NCBI GenBank assembly: GCA_007133145.1
Contig: SLNF01000106.1
Location: 1 to 5,680, forward strand
Reading direction: 5' to 3'
DNA length: 5,680 nt
Source: Nitriliruptorales bacterium
Lineage (GTDB): Bacteria > Actinomycetota > Nitriliruptoria > Euzebyales > Egibacteraceae
This document shows positions 1 to 5,680 of this stretch, in pieces. The notes under the pieces are model-generated. The model was not told where the DNA came from, made no database searches, and saw nothing but the letters and a program-made list of their open reading frames with translations. The position numbers and the translations under genes are program-made. How positions within the stretch are numbered: position 1 is the first letter of the stretch; each line of letters begins with the position of its first letter.

Positions 1-148
1 CCAGCGCCTTGGCGGCCACGCCCTCGCCCTCGTGGATGAGCCCGAGGAGGATGTGCTCGGTGCCGATGTAGTTGTGGTTGAGCATCCTGGCCTCTTCCTG
101 GGCCAGCACGACCACGCGGCGAGCACGGTCGGTGAAACGTTCGAACAT
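1..148 (-). CDS. clpC: ClpC, Clp protease ATPase subunit (N-terminal fragment, runs off left edge)
   Basis: This is the start of the HSP100/AAA+ unfoldase ClpC, which in the family unfolds substrates and feeds them to the ClpP peptidase in the cytoplasm. Only 49 residues are visible. They begin MFERFTDRARRVVVLAQEEA and continue with N-H-N-Y-I-G-T-E-H-I-L-L-G-L (about residues 24-37), the signature of the first Clp N-domain repeat that binds adaptors and substrates. The nucleotide-binding domains, UVR motif and ClpP-docking loop lie outside the window. The ATG at 148-146 is chosen because MFERFTDRAR is the standard ClpC N-terminus and an AGGGGG ribosome binding site lies 6 bases upstream. It follows lysS on the same strand after a 187-base gap, so it may have its own promoter as well as read-through. 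Family assignment is secure; the distinction from a ClpC paralogue rests on the N-terminus alone. Confidence 0.93.
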   Translation of the reverse strand, partial: MFERFTDRARRVVVLAQEEARMLNHNYIGTEHILLGLIHEGEGVAAKAL

Positions 149-154
149 GCACTG

Positions 155-160
155 CCCCCT
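155..160 (-). promoter_or_regulatory. Ribosome binding site of clpC
   Basis: On the minus strand the sequence AGGGGG lies 6 bases upstream of the clpC ATG. This is an ordinary Shine-Dalgarno element, and it supports the ATG at 148-146 as the start. Confidence 0.7.
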
Positions 161-180
161 ACTCGGGTGCTCGGAGAGCA

Positions 181-189
181 ACTGTAGCA
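181..189 (-). promoter_or_regulatory. Candidate extended -10 promoter for clpC
   Basis: The minus strand reads TGCTACAGT, an extended -10 element (TG, one base, then TACAGT, 4 of 6 matches to TATAAT). It would start transcription near 174, giving a leader of about 26 bases that contains the ribosome binding site. No -35 hexamer is visible at the usual distance, as the region upstream is a GC-rich inverted repeat. I saw no recognisable CtsR, HspR (HAIR), CIRCE or ClgR operator. The call is a motif match only. Confidence 0.3.
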
Positions 190-208
190 CCGGGGTCTCT
201 CGCCCCGG
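190..208. repeat. Perfect 6-bp inverted repeat upstream of clpC
   Basis: CCGGGG (190-195) and CCCCGG (203-208) form a perfect inverted repeat around a 7-base loop. It directly abuts the candidate extended -10 element. It could be an operator covering the -35/spacer region of a clpC promoter, or a GC hairpin contributing to termination after lysS. There is no T-run after it on the minus strand, so a classical intrinsic terminator is unlikely. Confidence 0.4.
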
Positions 209-238
209 CGGGTGTGACGCTGACGCCGGCCGAGCCGT

Positions 239-279
239 CTGCGAGGGCTCCGGAGCCTTGCCCCGTCGGCCCTCCGCAG
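239..279 (-). terminator. Bulged inverted repeat after lysS, possible U-tract-less terminator
   Basis: CTGCGAGGGC (239-248) pairs with GCCCTCCGCAG (269-279) as a 10-bp stem with one bulged base and a 20-base loop. The loop itself includes part of the small palindrome GGCTCCGGAGCC (246-257). It lies 57-97 bases past the lysS stop. On the minus-strand transcript no U-run follows, so if it terminates lysS it would be the U-tract-less type proposed for actinobacteria. It could equally be a structured but read-through spacer. Confidence 0.3.
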
Positions 280-335
280 GGTTCCCTCCCGGCAGGAGCC
301 CCACACCGGCCGGTCGGCCCGGAGCGTCCGGCGCG

Positions 336-1883
336 CTAGCGTCGCGGGCGCAGCGTGGGGAAGAGGATGACGTCGCGGATCGTCTCGACCCCGGCGAGGA
401 GCATGACGAGGCGGTCGACGCCCACCCCGAGGCCCCCCATCGGCGGCATGCCGAAGGCCATCGCCTCGAGGTAGTCCTCGTCGACGACCATGGCCTCCTC
501 GTCGCCGGCGGCGCGCGCGGCGGCCTGCGCCTCGAATCGGGCGCGCTGGTCGTCGGGATCGGTGAGCTCGGAGAAGGCGTTGGCGACCTCGCGACCGCCG
601 ATGATGAGCTCGAAGCGCTCGGTGAGCGCCGGGTCGTCGCGGTGCCGGCGCGCCAGCGGGCTGACCTCGACGGGGTAGTCGATGACGAAGGTCGGCGCCT
701 CGAGGGTCGGCTCGACGAGCTTCTCGTAGAGCTCGAGGACGAGCTTGCCGACGCCCCAGCCCTCCTCGACGGGCACGCCGTGCTCGGCGCACAGCGCCGT
801 GACCTCCGCGCGGTCGGCGTCGTAGGAGAGCTGCGGGCGACCGGTGGCCTCGCGCACGAGCTCGAGCAGGGGCACACGCGGCCAGGCGCCGGCGAGGTCG
901 ACGCCGTCGGGGGTCACCGTCGTGCCGATCGCCGCCTCGGCGGCGTCCTGCAGCAGCGCCTGGGTGAGGTCCATGACGTCGCCGTAGTCGGCGAAGGCCT
1001 CGTAGGTCTCGAGGATCGTGAACTCGGGGTTGTGCCGCGGCGACAGGCCCTCGTTGCGGAAGACGCGGCCGAGCTCGTAGACGCGGGTCATCCCGCCCGC
1101 GACGAGGCGCTTGAGGTAGAGCTCGGGGGCGATGCGCAGGTAGAGGTCGACGTCGAGGGCGTTGTGGTGGGTGACGAACGGCTTGGCCGCCGCGCCCCCG
1201 GGGATGGGGTGGAGCATCGGCGTCTCGACCTCGACGAACCCACGGGCGTCGAGGGCGTCGCGCAGGGCCCGCACCACCGCCGCGCGGATCGCGAAGACCC
1301 GGCGGCTCTCGGCGTTGACGGTGAGGTCGACCCAACGCCGCCGGTAGCGCGCTTCGGTGTCCTTGAGGCCGTGCCACTTGTCGGGCAGCGCCTCGAGGCC
1401 CTTGCCGAGCAGGACGACCTCGGCGGGCTGCACCGAGAGCTCACCCTTGCGGGTGCGCACGACCTCCCCGCGTCCCCCGATCCAGTCGCCGACGTCGAGA
1501 TCGTCGATGGCGCCCATCGCCTCGGGCCCGAGGACGTCGCGCCGGCAGAACAGCTGGAGCTCCTCGCCGCCGTCGCGCAGGACGAGGAAGGCGAGCTTGC
1601 CGTGGCGGCGCACGAGGACGAGCCGCCCGGCCACGGCCACCTCCTCGCCGGACTCCTCACCGGGCTCGAGCTGCTCGGCCCAGGCCGCGCCGACCTCGCC
1701 GAGGCGGTGGGTCGGCCGCCAGCCGACGGGGTAGGGCTCGACGCCGCGCTCGCGCAGGCGGCTGAGTGCCGCCCGTCGCTCCTCGCGCAGCGCCTCGGCG
1801 CGCCCGCGCTCCGCCTCGCCGGCGGGGTCGTCGACGGGCGCCTCGGTCCCACCGGCGGCACCCGCCTCGACCCCTTCGGTCAC
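336..1883 (-). CDS. lysS: Lysyl-tRNA synthetase, class II (LysS)
   Basis: This cytoplasmic enzyme activates lysine with ATP and charges tRNA-Lys (EC 6.1.1.6). The 515 residues show the class II LysRS layout. A basic/acidic N-terminal helix occupies about 25-47, ending in R-G-V-E-P-Y-P, and the OB-fold anticodon-binding domain is at about 84-160. The catalytic domain follows, with G-F-V-E-V-E-T-P-M-L in motif 1 (215-224), the GGAAAKPF block (229-236) and APELYLKRL (252-260). Motif 2 is around VFRNEGLSPRHNPEFT (274-289), and motif 3 is GLGVGVDRLVMLL (484-496) ending DVILFPTLRPRR. Met482 stands in the P-P-x-G-G stretch where many LysRS have Thr, probably a tolerated variant. The GTG at 1883-1881 is chosen because it overlaps the pyc stop (GTGA) and gives a normal family length. 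The frame stays open 59 codons further upstream, but that stretch is Arg-rich, unlike LysRS, and lies inside pyc. No strong Shine-Dalgarno precedes the GTG (only GAGCAG), which fits initiation by ribosomes finishing pyc. The gene is co-directional with clpC, but lsr2, found between them in mycobacteria, is absent. Confidence 0.97.
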   Translation of the reverse strand: MTEGVEAGAAGGTEAPVDDPAGEAERGRAEALREERRAALSRLRERGVEPYPVGWRPTHRLGEVGAAWAEQLEPGEESGEEVAVAGRLVLVRRHGKLAFLVLRDGGEELQLFCRRDVLGPEAMGAIDDLDVGDWIGGRGEVVRTRKGELSVQPAEVVLLGKGLEALPDKWHGLKDTEARYRRRWVDLTVNAESRRVFAIRAAVVRALRDALDARGFVEVETPMLHPIPGGAAAKPFVTHHNALDVDLYLRIAPELYLKRLVAGGMTRVYELGRVFRNEGLSPRHNPEFTILETYEAFADYGDVMDLTQALLQDAAEAAIGTTVTPDGVDLAGAWPRVPLLELVREATGRPQLSYDADRAEVTALCAEHGVPVEEGWGVGKLVLELYEKLVEPTLEAPTFVIDYPVEVSPLARRHRDDPALTERFELIIGGREVANAFSELTDPDDQRARFEAQAAARAAGDEEAMVVDEDYLEAMAFGMPPMGGLGVGVDRLVMLLAGVETIRDVILFPTLRPRR

Positions 1884-4800
1884 GAGGTCTGCTCGAGCAC
1901 GGCGATGAGGTCGCCGGGCTCGACGGCCGTCCCCTTCGACGCCGCGACGCGGACGACGCGGCCGGTGAAGGGCGCGGAGATCGTCGACTCCATCTTCATC
2001 GCCTCGACCGTGGCGATCGCGCCACCGAGCTCGACCTCGGTGCCCGGCTCGGCCGCCCATGTCACGACCCCGGTCAGCGGTGCGGGGACGTGGCTCGGGT
2101 CGCCGCGGTCGGCCTTCTCGGCCACAACGACCTCCGCGGCAATCGAGCGGTCCTGGACGTCGATCGGCCGGGTCTGGCCGTTGACGTTGACGAGGACCGT
2201 GCGGTAGCCGCGGTTGTCCGCCTCGCCGATGGCGTCGAGCGCCATGAAGAGCCGTACGCCGCGCTCGAGGTCGATGGTGATCTCACGATCGCTGGTCAGC
2301 CCGTAGAAGAACGAATGGGTCGGCACGAGCGAGAGGTCGTGGTAGGCCTCGGCGGCGGCCTCGAAGTCCGCCGCCGGCCCGGGGAACAGGGCACGGCTCA
2401 GCACCGCGCGGCGCTCCTCGCCCGGCTCGGGCAGCTCGACGTCGGCGGCGGCCGGCGCCGGGTCGCCGTCACCGCGCGCGGCGAGGACCTTCGTGCGGAA
2501 CGGCTCGGGCCAGCCTCCCGGTGGGGTGCCGAGCTCACCGCGCAGGAAGCCGATGACGCTGTCGGGCAGGTCGTAGGCCCCGGGGTCGGCCTCGAGGTCG
2601 TCGACGTCGATGCCGGCGGAGACGAGGTAGAGCGCGAGGTCGCCGACGACCTTGCTCGTCGGGGTGACCTTGATGAGCCGTCCGAGGAGCTTGTCGCAGC
2701 GCGCGTAGTACTCCTCGATCTCGTGGAAGCGCTCGCCGAGACCGAGCGCGGCGGCCTGCTGGCGCAGGTTCGACAGCTGCCCGCCGGGGATCTCGTGGCG
2801 GTACACCGTGCCGGTCGGGCTCGACAGTCCCGACTCGAAGGGGGCGTAGAGCTTGCGCACGCTCTCCCAGTAGGGCTCGAGGTCGCCGAGGGCGTCGAGG
2901 GAGATCCCCGTCGCGTGCGGGGTGCCGTCGGTGGCGGCGACGAGCGCGCCGAGGCTCGGCTGGCTCGTCATGCCCGACAACGGCGCGGCTGCCCCGTCGA
3001 CGGCGTCGACACCGGCTGCGATCGCCGACAGGTAGGTCGCGAGCTGGCCGCCCCCGGTGTCGTGGGTGTGCAGGTGCACCGGTGCATCGAAGCGCTCGCG
3101 CAACGCGGAGACGAGCGTGTGCGCCGCCGGCGGGCGGAGCAGGCCGGCCATGTCCTTGATGCAGAGGACGTGAGCGCCGGCGTCGAGGACACCCTCGGCC
3201 ACGCGGAGGTAGTGGTCGAGGGTGTAGACCTCCTCGTCGGGGTCGTGGAGGTCGCCGGTGTAGCACAGCGTCCCCTCGACGAGCGCGCCGGCCTCGGCGG
3301 CCGACGAGATCGCAAGGCTCATCTGCCCGACCTCGTTGAGGGCGTCGAAGACGCGGAAGACCTCGACGCCACTGGCGTAGGTCTCCTCGACGAAAGCCCG
3401 GACGACCTTCTCGGAGTAGGCGGTGTAGCCGAGGAGGTTGCGCCCCCGCAGCAGCAGCTGCAGCGGGATGTTCGGGATAGCCTCGCTGAGCCGCTTCGCG
3501 CGCTTCCAGGGGTCCTCGTTGAGGAAGCGCAGCGCGACGTCGAAGGTCGCCCCGCCCCACGCCTCGAGGGAGAGCAGCTGCGGCAGGCTGCGCGCGAGGT
3601 GCGGGGCCGCCGCGAGCATGTCGTAGGTCCGCATGCGTGTCGCGAGCAGCGACTGGTGGGCGTCACGCAGCGTCGTATCGGTGACGAGCAGCCGCTCGTT
3701 GGCCCGCATCCACGACGCGAAGCCCTCGGCGCCGAGCTCGTGGAGACGCTGGCGGGTGCCGGCGGGCGGCTCGCCGGCGGGCAGCGGTGGCAGCTTGTCC
3801 TCGGGGTCGGCCAGCGCGGGCGGCTCACCGTGCGGACGGTTGACGGTCCGGTCGGCGAGGAACGTCGCGAGCCGCTGCGCACGGTTGGCCCCGGGACGGT
3901 CGGCGAGCAGCTCGGGTCGCTCGTCGATGAAGCTCGTCGAGATGCGCCCGGCGAGGAAGTCCTCGTCCTCGAGGACCGCCTGGAGGAAACGCATGTTCGT
4001 GCGCACGCCACGCACGCGGAACTCCGCGAGCGCGCGGCGGGCGCGGCGGGCGGCCATCTCGAAGGTGCGCCCTCGGGCGGTGAGCTTGACGAGCATCGAG
4101 TCGAAGTACGGGCTGACCTCGCCGCCGACGTAGGCACTGCCGGCGTCGAGGCGGATGCCCGGCCCGCCCGGCGAACGGTAGGCGGAGATGCGCCCGATGT
4201 CGGGCCGGAAGCCGTTGGCGGGGTCCTCGGTGGTGACGCGGCACTGCATCGCCGCGCCACGGATCTGGATCATCTCCTGGCTGAGCCCGAGGTCGTCGAG
4301 CGTCGCGCCGTCGGCGATGCGCAGCTGGGCGCGCACGAGGTCGACGTCGGTGATCTCCTCGGTCACGGTGTGCTCGACCTGGATGCGCGGGTTCATCTCG
4401 ATGAAGACGACGTCGGGGTTCGGTCCCTGCGACATGAGGAACTCGACGGTGCCGACGTTGCGGTAGCCCACCGCGCGGCCGAACCTCACGGCATAGTCGC
4501 AGATCCGCTCGCGCAGCTCGGGGTCGAGGTTCGGCGCGGGAGCGAGCTCGAGGACCTTCTGATGGCGGCGCTGCAGCGAGCAGTCACGTTCGTAGAGGTG
4601 CATGACCTCACCGTTGGCGTCGGCGAGGATCTGCACCTCGATGTGCCTCGGGTTCGAAACCGCCTGCTCGAGGAAGACCCGCGAGTCGCCGAAGGCCCCC
4701 TCGGCCTCGCGCATCGCCGTGTCGACAGCGTCGGCAAGGTCACCGGGGCGCTCGACGCGCCGCATCCCGCGGCCACCACCGCCGGAGGCGGCCTTGACGA

Positions 4801-5263
4801 AGACGGGGTAGCCGATCGCGTCGGCGGCGTCCTTGGCGTCGGAGGGCTGCTCGAGCAGCGGGGAGGCCTGCAGAACAGGAATGCCCGCGTCGATGGCCGC
4901 GTCACGGGCATGGGTCTTCGAGCCGGTGAGCTCGAGGACCTCGGTGGGCGGCCCGACGAAGACGAGGCCCGCGTCTCGCACGGTGCGCGCGAAATCGGTG
5001 GACTCCGAGAGGAACCCGTAGCCGGGGTAGACCGCGTCGGCGCCAGCCTCGATGGCGGTGCGCGTGATCTCCTCGGCGTCGAGGTAGGCGCGGACGGGGT
5101 GGCCGACCTCACCGATTTCGTAGGCCTCGTCTGCCTTCGTGCGGTGCAGGGAGGTGCGATCCTCGCGGGTGTGGATGGCGACGGTGCGCAAGCCGAGCTC
5201 CGAGGCGGCTCGCAACGCCCTGATGGCGATCTCCCCACGGTTGGCGATGAGAACCTTCTTCAT
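1880..5263 (-). CDS. pyc: Pyruvate carboxylase, single-chain biotin enzyme
   Basis: It carboxylates pyruvate to oxaloacetate using ATP and bicarbonate (EC 6.4.1.1), the main anaplerotic input to the TCA cycle and aspartate-family amino acids. At 1127 residues it is full length for the one-chain alpha4 family. The biotin carboxylase domain is at about 1-450: MKKVLIANRGEIAIRA start, ATP-grasp glycine loop KAASGGGGRGMRR (157-169), Glu289-Asn291, and catalytic-type Arg293, Glu297 and Arg342. A linker at about 450-520 leads to the carboxyltransferase TIM barrel from about 524. Its TLRDAHQS motif supplies Arg533, metal ligand Asp534 and Gln537. It also has Arg606, the carbamylated-type Lys703 in CIKDM, His732 and His734 of HTHD, and Thr867 in KVTPTSKVVGD. 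The biotinyl domain is at about 1055-1127, with EAMKM (1087-1091) and biotin acceptor Lys1090. All key residues are present, so it should be active. Roles are by homology to characterised pyruvate carboxylases. The ATG is supported by the BC-domain N-terminus and a strong GGAGG 9 bases upstream. The stop overlaps the lysS start, implying an operon. Separate acetyl-CoA carboxylase or oxaloacetate decarboxylase subunits are excluded by the complete BC-CT-BCCP order. Confidence 0.98.
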   Translation of the reverse strand: MKKVLIANRGEIAIRALRAASELGLRTVAIHTREDRTSLHRTKADEAYEIGEVGHPVRAYLDAEEITRTAIEAGADAVYPGYGFLSESTDFARTVRDAGLVFVGPPTEVLELTGSKTHARDAAIDAGIPVLQASPLLEQPSDAKDAADAIGYPVFVKAASGGGGRGMRRVERPGDLADAVDTAMREAEGAFGDSRVFLEQAVSNPRHIEVQILADANGEVMHLYERDCSLQRRHQKVLELAPAPNLDPELRERICDYAVRFGRAVGYRNVGTVEFLMSQGPNPDVVFIEMNPRIQVEHTVTEEITDVDLVRAQLRIADGATLDDLGLSQEMIQIRGAAMQCRVTTEDPANGFRPDIGRISAYRSPGGPGIRLDAGSAYVGGEVSPYFDSMLVKLTARGRTFEMAARRARRALAEFRVRGVRTNMRFLQAVLEDEDFLAGRISTSFIDERPELLADRPGANRAQRLATFLADRTVNRPHGEPPALADPEDKLPPLPAGEPPAGTRQRLHELGAEGFASWMRANERLLVTDTTLRDAHQSLLATRMRTYDMLAAAPHLARSLPQLLSLEAWGGATFDVALRFLNEDPWKRAKRLSEAIPNIPLQLLLRGRNLLGYTAYSEKVVRAFVEETYASGVEVFRVFDALNEVGQMSLAISSAAEAGALVEGTLCYTGDLHDPDEEVYTLDHYLRVAEGVLDAGAHVLCIKDMAGLLRPPAAHTLVSALRERFDAPVHLHTHDTGGGQLATYLSAIAAGVDAVDGAAAPLSGMTSQPSLGALVAATDGTPHATGISLDALGDLEPYWESVRKLYAPFESGLSSPTGTVYRHEIPGGQLSNLRQQAAALGLGERFHEIEEYYARCDKLLGRLIKVTPTSKVVGDLALYLVSAGIDVDDLEADPGAYDLPDSVIGFLRGELGTPPGGWPEPFRTKVLAARGDGDPAPAAADVELPEPGEERRAVLSRALFPGPAADFEAAAEAYHDLSLVPTHSFFYGLTSDREITIDLERGVRLFMALDAIGEADNRGYRTVLVNVNGQTRPIDVQDRSIAAEVVVAEKADRGDPSHVPAPLTGVVTWAAEPGTEVELGGAIATVEAMKMESTISAPFTGRVVRVAASKGTAVEPGDLIAVLEQTS

Positions 5264-5270
5264 CCGACTC

Positions 5271-5277
5271 TTCCTCC
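5271..5277 (-). promoter_or_regulatory. Ribosome binding site of pyc
   Basis: The minus strand reads GGAGGAA, an almost ideal Shine-Dalgarno, with its GGAGG core 9 bases before the ATG. It fixes the pyc start at MKKVLIANRG. Confidence 0.85.
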
Positions 5278-5569
5278 AGTGCGCAGCAAGACCGACCGAG
5301 GCGAGGACGCCGGTGCGCGGGAGGGCGTCGCCCGGGATCGCTCGCAGCCTAGCGGGTCCGCGTGCGCCCCCGCATCCCGGTCCAGTTGGCCCAGGAGCCC
5401 CGTCCGAGACCTGCCGGGCACCCCAGAGTCCGCGTCGGTGGCGAAACGGCGTCTGTGGCGGCTAGGCCCAGCGGGGTTCACGCCGCCGGGTCGGCGGCGC
5501 TGCCGGGGCCGCGCGGCTGCGACCGTCACCCCCACCGCCAAAGAAATTCACAAGATCTCTCGAAAACCC
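5278..5569. other. Intergenic region upstream of pyc, no confident gene
   Basis: About 290 bases separate the pyc ribosome binding site from the rightward promoter. The left two thirds is GC-rich with no convincing coding signal; short open frames on the minus strand are Arg/Pro/Gly-rich and resemble no family I recognise. I searched the minus strand for a pyc promoter and found no pair of -35/-10 hexamers at acceptable spacing, so the pyc start point remains unassigned. The segment at about 5538-5569 is notably AT-richer than the rest and lies just upstream of the rightward -35 box, so it may serve as an UP-type element. Confidence 0.5.
5481..5499. repeat. Perfect 7-bp inverted repeat in the pyc upstream region
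   Basis: CGCCGCC (5481-5487) and GGCGGCG (5493-5499) form a perfect stem with a 5-base loop. There is no T-run on either side. It could be a hairpin in a pyc leader transcript or a protein-binding site. In sequence this GC-rich, chance occurrence is quite possible. Confidence 0.3.
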
Positions 5570-5598
5570 TTGACAGCCACCGTCATACGGGGCATACT
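5570..5598 (+). promoter_or_regulatory. Near-consensus sigma-70/SigA promoter reading rightward
   Basis: A perfect -35 TTGACA (5570-5575) is followed by an optimal 17-base spacer and a -10 CATACT (5593-5598, 4 of 6 matches). It is set in an AT-richer island within very GC-rich DNA. The predicted start point is around 5604-5606. It points away from pyc, so it drives a gene that continues past the right edge. The LexA-like box begins at the base after the -10, so repressor binding there would block open-complex formation. Confidence 0.72.
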
Positions 5599-5614
5599 TC
5601 GAACATGCATTCGA
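5599..5614 (+). promoter_or_regulatory. Candidate LexA (SOS) operator
   Basis: The sequence TCGAACATGCATTCGA matches the Gram-positive/actinobacterial SOS box TCGAAC-N4-GTTCGA at 11 of the 12 specified bases, the only deviation being A for G at 5609. It lies immediately downstream of the -10 hexamer and covers the predicted transcription start, a standard position for LexA repression. The motif is seen directly; that LexA binds it is inferred from motif and placement. Confidence 0.6.
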
Positions 5615-5680
5615 CAGCACAGCGGAGCCGGCGCCACCACCGCCCCACCAGCTGCCACCACCCCCACACACCCGCCGCCG
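5605..5680 (+). CDS. Possible leaderless gene start, unknown product (runs off right edge)
   Basis: An ATG at 5605-5607 falls 6 bases after the -10 box, where transcription should begin, so the message would be leaderless, a common arrangement in actinobacteria. The frame stays open for all 25 visible codons, beginning MHSTAQRSRRHHRPTSCHHP. It has six histidines, four arginines and one cysteine and looks low in complexity, partly because the DNA is a C-rich tract. I do not recognise it. It may be the N-terminus of a LexA-regulated protein, a short leader peptide, or untranslated 5' leader of a gene starting beyond the window. No Shine-Dalgarno is possible within a leaderless transcript, so the start rests only on promoter spacing. 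Confidence 0.3.
   Translation, partial: MHSTAQRSRRHHRPTSCHHPHTPAA
5629..5680. repeat. C-rich, G-poor tract with CCACC-type repeats
   Basis: The plus strand here is almost entirely C with some A and very few G or T, built from repeated CCACC/CCGCC/CACA units. In the rightward transcript this strand asymmetry resembles a Rho-utilisation region. The minus strand carries clustered runs of two to five G that could form two-layer quadruplexes. Either role is inference from composition. Confidence 0.35.

Noticed and set aside
140..151. TTCGAACATGCA at the clpC start, identical to 12 bases of the SOS-type box at 5598-5609
   Set aside because: Here the bases encode the clpC start (ATG TTC GAA in reverse), the second half-site is absent, and there is no promoter around it, so it is probably coincidence and not an operator.
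1884..2060. Upstream extension of lysS by 59 codons inside pyc
   Set aside because: The extension is Arg/Gly/His-rich, lies wholly within the biotinyl-domain coding region of pyc, and would make LysRS longer than its family; the GTG overlapping the pyc stop fits better.
72..2207. A 711-codon open frame on the plus strand, antisense to lysS and the end of pyc
   Set aside because: It is the mirror frame of well-identified genes; at this GC content stop codons are rare in such frames. The product is an Ala/Arg/Gly/Leu-rich string with no recognisable domain.
5584..5597. Direct repeat CATAC-N4-CATAC around the rightward -10
   Set aside because: Five-base units are too short to mean anything on their own; only the second copy is correctly spaced from TTGACA.
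5260..5671. Two minus-strand open frames upstream of pyc (93 and 69 codons)
   Set aside because: Their translations are Arg/Pro/Gly low-complexity with no family resemblance and no good ribosome binding site. One overlaps the pyc start and the other runs through the rightward promoter, so they look like GC-driven chance frames.

Overview
This is a high-GC window of roughly 70% G+C by eye. Codons end overwhelmingly in G or C, and open frames on non-coding strands are long. Gene content and order point to an actinobacterium (Actinomycetota). The order lysS then clpC on one strand is the conserved actinobacterial arrangement. A candidate LexA operator of the Gram-positive/actinobacterial TCGAAC-N4-GTTCGA type lies near the right edge. 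The window lacks lsr2, which sits between lysS and clpC in mycobacteria, and has pyruvate carboxylase directly upstream of lysS. This suggests a lineage outside the mycobacteria/streptomycetes, perhaps a deep-branching class such as Acidimicrobiia or Thermoleophilia. That placement is an inference.

Layout: almost everything is transcribed leftward (minus strand). Reading in the direction of transcription, a roughly 300-base leader/intergenic region with no recognisable minus-strand promoter precedes pyc (5263 to 1880), a complete 1127-residue pyruvate carboxylase. Its stop codon overlaps the GTG start of lysS (1883 to 336), a 515-residue class II lysyl-tRNA synthetase, in a GTGA overlap, so the two genes are almost certainly one transcript with translational coupling. 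A 187-base gap follows, holding two inverted repeats and a plausible extended -10 promoter. Then clpC begins at 148 and runs off the left edge, with only its first 49 residues visible.

The right edge is the least ordinary part. A near-consensus promoter (TTGACA, 17-base spacer, CATACT) reads rightward, away from pyc. A 15-of-16 match to the LexA (SOS) operator begins immediately after its -10 box. An ATG sits at the expected transcription start, so the rightward gene could be a LexA-controlled leaderless transcript. Its visible 25 codons are His-rich and lie in a very C-rich, G-poor tract, and its identity is beyond the window.

Functionally, pyc supplies oxaloacetate (and so aspartate-family amino acids, including lysine), lysS charges tRNA-Lys, and clpC is the unfoldase of the Clp protease. 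These are housekeeping genes. I see no mobile element, RNA gene, CRISPR array or clearly novel multi-gene system here. The divergent SOS-type promoter is the best lead.
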